DNA of 64,000 nucleotides from contig NC_069135.1 of NCBI RefSeq assembly GCF_026914265.1, positions 38,893,946 to 38,957,945 of the forward strand. Reading direction: 5' to 3'. The DNA is from Mya arenaria. Taxonomy: Eukaryota; Mollusca; Bivalvia; Myida; Myidae. The first letter of the stretch is position 1. Every line of letters begins with the position of its first letter. Below, in pieces: positions 14,066-25,092 of the stretch. The notes under the pieces are model-generated. The model saw only the letters and a list, made by a program, of their open reading frames with translations. It was not told where the DNA came from and made no database searches. The position numbers and the translations under genes were made by a program.

Positions 14066-15685
14066 CAGATGGTTGTGGCCTGTGTCTGCCATTCTTTTAG
14101 GACAAAATGGGCATAGTAACAACCCGAGTACCACATCTTCTAAAAAGAGATTTGATATGATTAGAAACGTTGTATGCTCCACAACGTGGTAAAATTAGAA
14201 ACAGATGAATGAAAATCACTTGCAATGCTCCCATTATAAGACATCTCCAGTTTTAATTTCTTCAATCATCTGTAGATCCTGTTAACACAATTCAGACATT
14301 CTTCCAACAGTGATACACAGTATTTGCATAAAAAGGGATTGGCAATTTCATTATTCAGATTGAGTTCACTTTGAATATCAAAGTAGGAATATAGCTATCT
14401 GTATACAAAATATGCAGCTGCATACACAAGGTGCCAAAATGTTGAAACGAATGTAAATAGTAGGTCATTTTTTAATGAATGTCCAGTTTGTGTGTTTTAT
14501 TTAAGTGGTCAGTGACAAATAACCGCCAACAGAAACCGAAATGAATGCTATCACTGAAAATGAACTCTGATATTCTATCATAAGTTGCATATTGATTAAC
14601 AACCTGCCTAAGTCACCATTGACTTTGCTTAATTCATGAAATATTTTTGAAAACTGATGGACGATATTTATATATATATTATTTCACTGTGGGAGAGTAC
14701 CTTTATATATTTGAGTACTTAACTAAAAAGAAACCAGAATAATTGCATCCGTCTCACCTCCTCAACTCCTTCTTCGTTTTCAATTGCAATACTCACTAAA
14801 ATTCATTTTCACCAAATGTATCATAATACTGAAATGTTGATACTTATTTTTTTTTACTTACGACTAACATTTTTTTTAATTGATGGTAACGCGGAAACAC
14901 AGATGTTTAAAAAAATCATAGCAAACTTAACGCGTACATGTACTTCCGTCATATAACCATCAGAGTGGTCGATATAAACACCACGTATATCCAGAGTAGG
15001 AAACATAGCTAGTGCTCTATTTTATGAGCATGTCGTTTTTAGAGGTTCGGTTATATAAAGCAATATATCCGCTATAAAACGCATCGATCTACGCACTCTG
15101 CGTTATGCAGACTGAGTTTAAATGTTATAAAACGCAGCGGTGAAGCAAGTATAAATACACATGTATAGGGAAAATGCAGCTTTTGTAAAAATAAACAGGT
15201 ACTGCTTTAAAAAGGTAGGTATATAGTGGTGCCATCAAAGAAGTACAAGGTGGGTTTATACTAATTCTTATGTTTCATAATCTCATCATGCGCATTGATC
15301 TGCCTTAACATTGTACAGCTGAAATAAAGGGAGGTAATGCTATTTTCATTTAATAGTTATAATTGAAAGATTCAATTTGACCAAAGGTTTTTTCATTGTT
15401 ATAAATCTGTCTTGGAAATTCGAGGATTTTTTTACATAATTATGTTATAAAATAACTACTTTATCTTTTCATAATTCAATGACATTAAAAAGGGCCACAT
15501 AACTTGTGGACCAATCAATTTGAATTTGCATAGATAATTTGTTTCAAATGATATATAAACCTGTCTATGCTACATTGACAATATGCTAATCTTAAAAGCT
15601 TAATATAAAGCGTATCAAATGCACAACCTCAATTTTCGAGTAGGACCAATACCTTTAGGTTACTTTGTACACTGAGATAACATAG
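14066..15685. other. Intergenic DNA, nothing recognised
   Basis: AT-rich DNA with no open frame of note on either strand and no clear tandem or inverted repeat. No feature can be supported before the minisatellite that starts near 15,690. Confidence 0.5.
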
Positions 15686-15689
15686 TACA

Positions 15690-16795
15690 CATCATATAAG
15701 TTAGTGTGCAGGAGGTTACTTGGTGTACATTAGGTTACTTGGTACACATGAGGTTGCTTGATTCATATAATGTTACTGCGCATGCGTATGCGAATGAGGT
15801 TACTTGTAGAACGTTAGGTATTTGGTCGTACATGAGGTTACTTGGTGTACATGAGGTAACTTGGTGTATATGAGGCTACTTAGTACCCATAAGGTTAGTT
15901 AGTGTGCATGAAGTTACTTGGTGTGTATGAGGTAACACTGGGTGTACATGAGGTTACTTGGTGTACATGAGGTTACTTGGTGTATATGAGGCTACTTAGT
16001 ACCCATAAGGTTAGTTAGTGTGCATGAAGTTACTTGGTGTGTATGAGGTAACACTGGGTGTACATGAGGTTACTTGGTGTATATGAGGCTACTTAGTACC
16101 CATAAGGTTAGTTAGTGTGCATGAAGTTACTTGGTGTGTATGAGGTAACACTGGGTGTACATGAAGTTACTTGGTGTGTATGAGGTAACACTGGGTGTAC
16201 ATGAAGTTACTTGGTGTGTATGAGGTACCTTGTAGTACATGAGGTTACTTGGTGTATATGAGGCTACTTAGTACACTGGGTGTAATTGAGGTTACATGGT
16301 GTCCATAAGGTTACTGGGTATACATGAGGCTACTGGTTGAGGTTATTTGGTACATATTAAATTACTTGGTACGAATGAGGTAAATTTGTGTACATGAGGC
16401 TATTTTGTAAACATAAGGCTACTTGGTGTTCACAAGGTTACTTGATGTACATGATGTTACTTGGTTTAAATGAGGTAACTTGGTACACATAAGGTAAATT
16501 GCTATACGTGCGGTTACCTTGCGTACATGAGTTTACTGAGTGTACATGAGGTTACTTGACACACATGAGGTGTACATAAGGTTACTTGGTGTACATGAGG
16601 TTACATGTACTTGGCACACATGAGGTGTACATGATGCTATTTGGTGTAGAAGAGGTTACTGGCTGTACACGAGGTTACTTAATGTACACGAGTTTACTTG
16701 GTACACATGGGGTTACTTGATGTGCATTAGGTTTCTTGGCGTATTTAGAGTTACATTGTCTACATGAGGTTAATTGGTGTGCACGATGTCTCTTT
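15690..16795. repeat. About 19-bp minisatellite (CATGAGGTTACTTGGTGTA) with higher-order structure
   Basis: Roughly 55 copies of a unit close to CATGAGGTTACTTGGTGTA with many point changes. Between about 15,880 and 16,240 groups of five or six units recur as a block: the variant AAGGTTAGTT occurs at 15,891, 16,007 and 16,104, giving block lengths of 116 and 97 bp. A short remnant of the same unit lies at 42,895-42,945, in the equivalent place upstream of TRIM-like gene B, where it did not expand. Confidence 0.93.
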
Positions 16796-16839
16796 TTGTA
16801 AATGCTTATGTTGTTAAGGATTAGTATACAAGTGGAACT

Positions 16840-17580
16840 TTCTTCCCACGCATTATGTTATGGGTCGTGAAACGCTACAACTGAGTGTTATTTGTCGTGC
16901 AACTCGGCACTTTCACGATATAATAAATAAAACAATAGTGTTGTGTGACCAGCTCGGTGTCGTTCGGAACATCCGGTCATTTTCTATCGAAAACCACCTC
17001 GGTAATATATGGACGGGTTACAATGTTAGATTTTTAACAACATTTAACTATGCTTCAAGCAGATCGCGTAGTAATTTTCATTGAGCAGAAAACCTTAATG
17101 ACTTTACCAAATTTACTTTATATTTCAATACAGGAGAAGAAAAGTAATAAAATACGCACAAATTGCACCATTTCGGGCTAGAAATTGTTAAAATTTCAAT
17201 TTTGATTCTTAGGGAGGGTTGGCAAGTCATAAGGTTATGCCTCTAAGTTACGCACCCCCAGACATCGAATCCTGGATCCGCCCCCTGAATGTCGTAATAC
17301 ACTAAACGGGCAATCAATTTAAACTTACAAAAACATATTAAAACAATACACTTGATACTTTTACTTCAAACTTTTCTACTGATGTACCGGCATACACCCG
17401 AGGTTGATTTCAATGGAAAAGGCCTAGGATTTCCGAATGGCTCGGGATGGACAATCGTGGCATTTCAGCAGTCTTCGGCAAGCTCGCGATATATTTATTT
17501 CGTTGTGCATTCCGAGTGTAGGAACGCCTACTAAACAGTCGATAACAACTAATGAAATTGATATGGGACTACATCTCGGC
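16840..17580 (+). other. Diverged upstream modules of TRIM-like gene A
   Basis: This stretch holds diverged copies of a sequence that also lies next to the gene start: phrases such as 'gggtcgtgaaacgcta', 'cagtgttatt', 'cagtcttcggcaagctcg' and 'ttccgagtgtaggaacgcc'. The same order appears at 43,000-43,640 upstream of gene B and in part at 57,465-57,675 upstream of gene C. No protein is encoded. At 17,265-17,290 a fragment reading 'cctggatccgcccc' resembles the end of a hAT-type non-autonomous element. Confidence 0.6.
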
Positions 17581-17589
17581 ATGTTTTAA

Positions 17590-17850
17590 AATGTGTTTAG
17601 ATTTGGGAAAATAATGATTGTTTATTAAGCACGGTTGTTACAACGCTTATCATTTGGATATCAAGTAATATGTCAGTGTGGAATTGATCGTTATTTGTGT
17701 TTTCTTTGTATCAGCTCAGTTCAAAACAATTTACTTCCTTGTAACAAAATAAACAGTCGTGGCTGAATGAAAATCTATTTGCTATAGTTTGTGAATCTTT
17801 TAAAACTCGAGAGAGAAAATGGAATATAATTTTGGATCATCAATATCTTC
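17590..17850 (+). pseudogene. Duplicated promoter/leader with a relic first-exon start
   Basis: The sequence from 17,590 to 17,850 is a diverged copy of 18,085-18,340. It carries the same leader (TATCAGCTCAGT, 'caaaacaatttacttcct', 'aataaacag', 'gagagaaaATGGAA') and ends in a decayed version of the first dozen codons of the TRIM-like gene, with ATG at 17,819. The reading frame then departs and no exon follows. The two ATGs are 490 bp apart. The same arrangement exists before gene B, so the duplication predates the A/B split. Confidence 0.75.
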
Positions 17851-18084
17851 CCATACATTGTGTTGGGGTTCGAGAAGCACTCAGTGTTATTGTTTGTGGA
17901 AATGGGTCAATTCGCTACAAAATATACAGGAAAAGTACTTTCTGCTATTCGGCCATCTCCGGTAAGCTCCGAATAAACAATCGTTACAACTCGGCAGTCT
18001 TCGGCAAGTTCGGGATCGTGGGAAGGCCCACTTAACTGTCGATAACTATTCGAAATATTGACACAGGAATAAATTACGACATGT

Positions 18085-18308
18085 GTAAAAAACATTTTTG
18101 TGTTTGAAAAATGATTGTCAATTTAGCACGGTTTAACTAACTACGCTTATCAGTGTGATATCGTGGTTTATGTCAGTGTTAAGTTGATCGAAATATTGGT
18201 TTTCTTCGTATCAGCTCAGTACAAAATAATTAACTTCCTAGTTACAGAATAAACAGAAACTGACTGTTCGAACTAGTTAGTAAATCATTGTTAATCTCAA
18301 GGGTGAAA
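18085..18308 (+). promoter_or_regulatory. Proximal promoter and leader of TRIM-like gene A (inferred)
   Basis: This segment lies immediately upstream of the start codon and is conserved with 44,095-44,311 (gene B) and 57,740-57,944 (gene C), including GTATCAGCTCAGTACAAAA, ACTTCCTAGTTACA and AATAAACAGAA. Its conservation and position suggest promoter and 5' untranslated sequence. No transcription start or TATA box can be assigned with certainty. Confidence 0.5.
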
Positions 18309-20821
18309 ATGGCATCTAATTTTGAATCATCAATTCAGAGGGGCTGTGACTTCATCCATGATTTTTCCTGCTCGCCTTGTGAAGAGAACGGATTTAACAC
18401 AGAAGCTCACCATTATTGCACTCAATGCACGAAATATTACTGCCAAAACTGTATTTCAAAACATAACGGATTATATCAGAAGCACGCGGTACTCGGACGG
18501 AAGGACGTGAAGAAATGGGAGGCAGCCCCAGGGGTGGTGGACGACTTGGAGAGATGCGGGATGCATCCCGGGGAGGCACTGAAGCTGGTATGTGGTGACC
18601 ATGACCAGCTGTGTTGTCATGTGTGCGTCGCCGTGGACCACAGGTATGTCAGAAATATGGCAATTTAAAGGCGCACAACATCAGGATAATGCAAACTATT
18701 TTTATATTTTATTTATTATAAAGTTTAACTCATTTGAATTTTAAACAAAACAAAGCTTCGATTTGTGAATATATAAAAAATACATCAACTACAATGTATG
18801 TATATGACATTTTTCAATTATTGCTACGTGGCCACAAATTCCCCAGATAATAAAGTAAAAAATATCATTAATATTTTCTATCCGTATACACATCATATGC
18901 CTTTTTCGGTTTTGATCGTTTAAATAAAAGATAAGTTAAACATTAGCATGCATTGTTCGCGTCATCCTATATTATGCGCCTTTGCTGTTATTCGTGTGTC
19001 GCCGTGGACCACAGGTTTGAAGGAAGAAAATGTCAACTTAAAGGCGCACAACATAAGTTGATGCAAAAATATTTTATTATTTTTATAAATTATTATTTTC
19101 AACTTATTTGACTTTTCATGATAAAATTAAAAAGGCTTATGATTGTGTACATTTTACAAAAATATTAGTTTCTGAACATGCTAATGGTGATTCAATTAAT
19201 GGCTACGTGGCAACAATTACCCAGTTTAAAAAAAAATCACTGAAACTGTACACAAGTCTTTTTTTCGGTTTTGATCAATCAAGTCAAATTAATAAACCAT
19301 AATAATGCATTACAAACTAAAAGAAAATCATTTTTGCATCAATCTAAATTGCGTCAAATGTTTAATCATTTTCTATAACATTGTCCGACATAAGCAAGGT
19401 CACATTCAATTTAAGCAGATCTGATAACAATTGTTTCACAACTTCTTTGTTTCAGACAATGCTCCAAAATCCATCCCATTCCAGATGTAGCAAAAGGTAT
19501 TCAGAGAAATATTGAGTTTCAACAAATTCCAAAGAAGATAGCTGAACTTGAAAAGCAATTCGGGCTGATGAAAGAAGCAAGAATAAAAAATACGACATCT
19601 CTGAAAAAGACGCGGACAGCCATTTCTGATGAAATTAAAACCATACGTAAAACGATCAACGAAATTCTTGATAAGATTGAGAAGGCAACTTTACAGGACT
19701 TGGACGGAATGATAGCTAAACTTGAAAATACTATAAAGAAAGATATCGAAACTTGTGATAAAAAGACTATCGAACTGCAAAACATGATTGCCGCTTTTCA
19801 AACCAAAGCAAAATCAAGCGAGTCAAAATCATATATTGCGTACAGAAAGAGCCAGGATATGATGTCACAAGCAAACGATCAACTTCGTGGCATATCAGTC
19901 ATTGCGTGTTACAATGTAACATTTCAAGCCAATAACCTTATAGAAGAACTTTTATCTGCAGTAAAGACGTTTGGAACGAATGAAGAACAAACTGTTATGA
20001 CCAAACAGCGAGAAGATCCCCTTTCCGATTCAAACCACGTATTCAGTGTTGCAGAGTACAAGGAGTACAACGTGAAGATGAGTGATGACAAACTTCAATG
20101 TGATATCCAAGGCGTATGTGAATTGCCTAGTGGAGAGTTTGTCATAGTAGACTATGAAAATTGTAAAGTGAAGCTACTGGACAAGGAGTACAGGATGCTC
20201 GACCGCTGTGATGTCCCGGAGAATCCATGGGACCTGTGCCACATTGACGGAAATGAAGTGGCCGTTTGTGTTGAAAGTGTACTTTATTTCATTAATGCTA
20301 CGAAAGGGAAATTCGTAACTACGAGGAAGTTAAGCTTCACCCATCTGTGTTATGCTGCAGCTCATCATGGTGGCCAGCTTTACATCTCCTCCAGTAACGC
20401 CCTGTACGTCTACACGATGTCGGGACAGAAGGTGAAGATGCTGTACGAGGACAAGTCTGGGGATTGGACGGTGGAGAAATGTGCCATCAGTAACGACGGG
20501 AAAACAATCTACATCATAAACAGCAGTAAACATCAACTGATTACCCTAGACAACAACGGTAACAAGCTGGCCTTACTCACTGACCCTGATATGAGGTACC
20601 CTACTGGAGTACACGTGACACCTGCTGGACACGTGTTCGTCTCCTGCTGGGACTCCTACACAGTGCTGCAGGTTGACAAAGACGGAAAGAAGAAGTTAGC
20701 CACTCTGGCAAGGAAAGAAAACGGAGTTTACGGACCGCGAAATTTATTCTTCAGCAGCCGCACTTCCTCTCTGATTGTTGTTGGATATAAAGACACACTT
20801 CTTGTTATCAAGTTAAATTAA
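18309..20821 (+). CDS. TRIM-like B-box / coiled-coil / beta-propeller protein, copy A (566 aa, two exons)
   Basis: Exons are inferred at 18,309-18,643 and 19,456-20,821 with a GT..AG intron; the junction splits an Arg codon after two bases. The ATG at 18,309 (MASNFESS) is preferred over an in-frame ATG at 18,288 because all three paralogues begin at the equivalent point. Residues about 21-60 form a B-box 1 (C21, C24, C37, C40, C45, C48, H52, H59). Residues 83-117 form a B-box 2 (C83, H86, C95, C103, C106, H111). A Lys/Glu-rich coiled coil spans about 120-300, and about 325-566 is a propeller-like region with NHL/WD-type strand repeats (GVCELPSGEFVI, ALYVYTMSGQKV, PTGVHVTPAGHVFV). No RING precedes the B-boxes. 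By family this is probably a cytoplasmic scaffold or ubiquitin-linked innate-immunity protein; that role is inference. Confidence 0.9.
18667..18983 (+). mobile_element. 317-bp TIR element in intron of gene A, first copy
   Basis: Starts AAAGGCGCACAACAT after a TTTAA and ends TATTATGCGCCTTT, so the ends are inverted repeats of about 20 bp with mismatches. Related copies lie at 19,040-19,358 and 44,672-44,987, and a partial copy at 29,047-29,395. The equivalent intron of gene C (171 bp) lacks it, so it looks like an insertion into the intron of the A/B ancestor. A TTAA sits at the left edge of all copies, which suggests a TTAA-targeting (piggyBac-like) MITE, but the right-edge TTAA is degraded. 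Confidence 0.65.
18990..19358 (+). repeat. Tandem duplication inside the intron of gene A, with a copy of the exon-1 end
   Basis: The sequence 'tcgccgtggaccacaggt' at the end of exon 1 (18,627-18,645) recurs at about 19,000-19,017, followed by a second copy of the 317-bp TIR element (19,040-19,358). The left edges of the two elements are 373 bp apart, which is the duplication length. The second exon fragment keeps a GT directly after CCACAG, so it could act as a decoy donor site. Gene B has only one copy, so this duplication is specific to A. Confidence 0.75.
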
Positions 20822-21163
20822 AACTAAAAACAATGTTTGATTTGGTACTATCGAACTGGGATCTTTTTTTTATTGTTGCAAAGTATATTACAGTATTGTT
20901 GTGTATAATTGTTTTGTTTAGACCGCTGGCTATAAGTTATATGATAGGAATCCAAAAGCACCTTGTGAATACTTTTATTTGATCATATTTGGGACAATTT
21001 ATATCCCACAAACTATGTGAAATATTAATATTATACATGTTTTATTTGATGAATGTAGAATGTTCAATTTTTGGTTTATATATATATTACCTATTAACAA
21101 ACATAGAAACGTATTATTTTTATTATGCTATTCGCGTTTTGTAAACTCATTAAAAGAGAGGCG

Positions 21164-21169
21164 AATAAA
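21164..21169 (+). promoter_or_regulatory. AATAAA polyadenylation signal, gene A
   Basis: AATAAA lies 343 bp after the stop codon of copy A in a 3' region that aligns with those of copies B and C, each of which keeps AATAAA in the phrase 'aataaac' or 'aaataaac'. Conservation among the three paralogues supports function. Confidence 0.5.
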
Positions 21170-21464
21170 CGCTTTATCAAACTCGTTTTTGCATCAATAA
21201 ATACGTTGGCATTTATAACTAACAGAACACCACCATTTTGATTTATTCAAATGGAACGTCATGAAAATTTACTTGCAAAATATACACAAAGTCAGGTGAA
21301 TTGCAATAGAAAAATCAAAAATAATCTCATAATTCAATGTCGTTGAAAGGGTTAACGTGAAACATAATAAAATCATCTTTTGAAGAAGGCATACCCGATT
21401 TTGAACGTATACTGAAATTAATTTTGAAGGATAGATTCCCAAGAAACAAAAAGCATAAATATTA

Positions 21465-22290
21465 CGTATAACATCGACAGTCTGGGTAAGAGTCAGATGT
21501 ACATCTCACGTATAACATCGACAGTCTGGGTAAGAGTCAGATGTACATCTCACGTATAACATCGACGGTCTGGGTAAGAGTCAGATGTACATCTCACGTA
21601 TAACATCAACTGCCTCGGTTAGATTCAGACATACATCTCACGTATAACATCGCCAGTCTCAGTAAGTTTGGGCCTTATATCTCGCGTATAACATCGACAG
21701 TTTCGGTTAGATTGAGACTTATATCTCATGTATAACATCGACAGTCTCGGTTAGATTTAGACTTACATATCATGTTTTGCATTGACAGTCTTGATTAGAC
21801 TGAGACTTTCTTCTCAGGTTTAACATCGACAGTCTTGGTTTGACTGAGACTAACATCTCAGATTAAACATCAATAGTCTCAATTGGAATGAGATTTACAA
21901 CTCGCATACTAGTAAATCATTAACATACCGGTTTGATTGTGACTTACATCTAACGTGTAACATCGACATTCGCCGTAAGATTCAGACGTACATCCCATAT
22001 GCACCAAGGTCAGTCTCGGTTATAGTGAGACTAACATCACATTAACACATATTTTATTGACAGTCTCAGTTAGTTTGAGACTTATTTCCCTCGCTTAATA
22101 TCGACAGTCTCGGTTAGATTGAGCCTTTCATCACACATGTAATTTTGCCAATCTCGGTTAGTTTAAGACTTACATCCCATAATAAACATCGACAGTCTCC
22201 GTTGGACTGAAACTTACATCTATCGTGTTCAGACATCGACACTCTCGGTCAGATTGAGACCTTCATCCCACATATAAAATCGTCAGTTTT
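21465..22290. repeat. 44-bp hairpin-containing minisatellite downstream of gene A
   Basis: About 19 copies of a 44-bp unit built around ACATCGACAGTCTCGGTTAG and 'attgagacttacatctcac'. Most units contain AGTCTC..nine bases..GAGACT, which can form a short stem-loop. The first three units are nearly identical variants, the rest diverged. The same repeat lies 533 bp after gene B (47,275-47,770) and 772 bp after gene C (60,600-60,965). Confidence 0.92.
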
Positions 22291-22559
22291 AGCTTGAATG
22301 CGAAAGGTGATACACAGAAATGGTAGGTGCATTTCAATCAAGGATGAACCATAACGCAAGTGTTTTTGATAAAAAAAGGTGAGAACTGAATGAAAGATAA
22401 ATCATTCACAAACATAATATGTTAAGAACAATATTGTCGTTAGAAATGAAACTTATCATTTATTGAAGATAGATCATTCGTTTTTGTAAATAATGTGGTG
22501 TTATATATTTTAGCTGAAACCGTACATAAGCTTCATTTAATCTTAACATATAACAACAT

Positions 22560-22735
22560 TGTATTTATCATTCTCGTTGGCACGTTGATATGCGAGAGTG
22601 TGGTCTTGTGTTGTGGGGGAAACCTACTTGTTCGGCTTGGTGGCAACACACCAAACTCACATGCGCATATCAAACCCGGGTCGCCAAAATGAGAAGCGAG
22701 TGCGCTGACCACTGCACTAACCGGACAACCTAAAA
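22560..22735 (-). mobile_element. tRNA-derived SINE
   Basis: On the minus strand the head reads GGTTAGTGCAGTGGTCAGCG, like a tRNA A box. After CACTCGCTTCTC comes GACCCGGGTTTGATATG, a slightly decayed B box. A non-tRNA body follows to about 22,560. The promoter boxes are in the right order and spacing (about 40 bp), so this is a SINE head and not a functional tRNA gene. No tail or target duplication was identified. Confidence 0.75.
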
Positions 22736-22899
22736 CAGAAGCTGGCCAATGGTGCTATAATTTATAATCAATTTTAAACATCCACAAAGCTTAGTTGTAA
22801 AATTATGTTTAATACGTCTTATGTGTATAAATTATTCGTTCTGTACACATAACTTCCCTTGAAATGATACCTTCTTCATATGTGGTCACCTGGCCGTGA

Positions 22900-25092
22900 T
22901 TTCATGAAGGGAGACCTGCTTTCAGGATGGGACACATGATTTCAGGAAGAAACATTTGATTTCAGAAAAGGATTTTTGATTTTCGGAAGGGACAGGTGAT
23001 CTCAGGAAGGGAGACCTGATTTCAGGAAGTGACATCTGATTTGAGGGGGAGAGACTTGCTTTCAGGAAGGGACAGGTGGTTTCAGGAAGGGACAGGTGAT
23101 TTCAGGGAGGGACACATGATTTCAGGAAGGGACAGGTGATTTCAGGAAGGGACAGGTGATTTCAGGAAGGGACAGGTGATTTCAGGAAGGGAAAAATGAT
23201 TTCAGGAAGGGACAGGTGATTTCAGGAAGGGACAGGTGATTTCAGGAAGGGACAGGTGATTTCAGGAGGGGACAGGTGATTACAGGAAGGGACATATTAT
23301 TTCAGGAAGGGACATATGATTTCAGGAAGGGACACATGATTTCAGGAAGGGACAGGTTATTACAGGAAGGGACAGGTGATTTCAGTAAGGGCCACATGAT
23401 TTCAGGAAGGGACACATGATTTCAGGAGGGGACAGGTGATTTCAGGAAGGGACACATGATTTCAGAAAGGGACAGTTGATTTCAGTAAGGGACAGTTGAT
23501 TTCAGGAAGGGACACATGATTTCAGGAAATGACAGGTTATTTCAGTAAGGGACACATGATTTATAGGAAGTGACATTTGATTTCCGTAAGGGACAGTTGA
23601 TTTCAGGAAGGGACACATGATTTCAGTAAGGGACAGTTGATTTCAGGAAGGGACACATGATTTCAGGAAGGGACAGGTGGTTTCAGGATGGGACACATGA
23701 TTTTAGGAAGAGACAAATGATTTCAGGAAGGGACACATGCTTTTAGGAAGAGACAGGTGATTTCAGGAAGGGACACCTGATTTCAGGATGAGACACATAT
23801 TTTCAGGAAGGAACATATTATTTCAGGAAGGGAAACATGATTTCATTAAGGGACACATGGTTACTGGAAGGGACACATGATTTCAGGAAGAGACACCTTC
23901 TTTCAGGAAGGGACATATTATTTCAGGAAGGGACACATGATTTCATTAAGGGACACATGATTTCAGAAAGGGATACATAGTTTCTGGGAGGGACACATGA
24001 TTTCAGGAAGGGACAGGTGATTTCAGGAAAGGACACATTATTTCAGGAAGGAAGGAACAGGTGATTTCAGGAAGGGACAGGTGATTTCAGGATGGGACAG
24101 GTGATTTCAGGAAAGGGCATTTGATTTCAGGAAGGAAGGCAAAGGTGATTTCAGGAATGAAGGCACAGGTGATTTCAGTAAGTGACAGGTGATTTCAGGA
24201 AGGGACAGGTGATTTCAGGAAGGCACACATGATTTCAGGAAGAGACACCTCCTTTCAGGAAGGGACATATTATTTCAGGAAGGGACATATGATTTCAGGA
24301 AGAGACAGATGATTTCAGGATGGGACAGGTGATTTCATGAAGAGACACATGATTTCAGGAAGAGACACCTCCTTTCAGGAAGGGACATATTATTTCAGGA
24401 AGGGACATATGATTTCAGGAAGAGACAGATGATTTCAGGATGGGACATATGCTTTTAGGAAGGGACACATTATTTCAGGAAGGGACACATAGTTTCTGGG
24501 AGGGACACATGGTTACTGGAAGGACACATGATTTTAGGAAGGAACACATGATTTCAGAAACGGACAAATGATTTCAGGAGGGGACACATGATTTTTGGAA
24601 GAGACACATGATTTAAGGAGGGAACACTTGATTTCAGGAAGGGACACATGATTTCAGGAAGGGGCATATGATTTCAGGAAAAGACAGATGATTTCACGAA
24701 GGGACATATGATTTCAGGAAAAGACAGATGATTTCAGGAAAAGACAGATGATTTTAGGAAGGGACACATGATTTCAGGAAGGGACATATGATTTCAGGAA
24801 AAGACAGATGATTTCAGGAAGGGACATATGATTTCAGGAAAAGACAGATGATTTCAGGAAAAGACAGATGATTTCAGGAAGGGACACATGATTTCAGGAG
24901 GGGACAGGTGATTTCAGGAAGAGACACATGATTTCAGGAAGGGACACATGCTATCAGGAAGGGACACATGATTTCAGGAAGGGACACATGATTTCAGAAA
25001 GGGACACATGATTTCAGGAGAGGACACATGATTTCAGGAAGGGACACATGATTTCAGGAGAGGACACATGATTTCAGGAAGGGACACATGAT
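22900..25092. repeat. 20-bp satellite-like array, about 110 copies
   Basis: Nearly 2.2 kb of a 20-bp unit close to GATTTCAGGAAGGGACACAT, with the last positions alternating between ACAT, AGGT and ATAT types. Groups of variants recur, for example a roughly 120-bp block with 'agagacacctcctttcagg' repeated at about 24,241 and 24,360, showing amplification of multi-unit blocks. A remnant of about 15 units lies at 54,535-54,825 beside the matching flank DNA. Confidence 0.96.

Noticed and set aside
18394-18579. Minus-strand frame inside TRIM-like exon 1
   Set aside because: It is an antisense shadow of the B-box coding sequence; similar shadows occur in the other two copies.
22900-25092. Regular short repeats that might suggest a CRISPR array
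   Set aside because: The 20-bp units are contiguous with no unique spacers, and the sequence is clearly eukaryotic with spliced genes.
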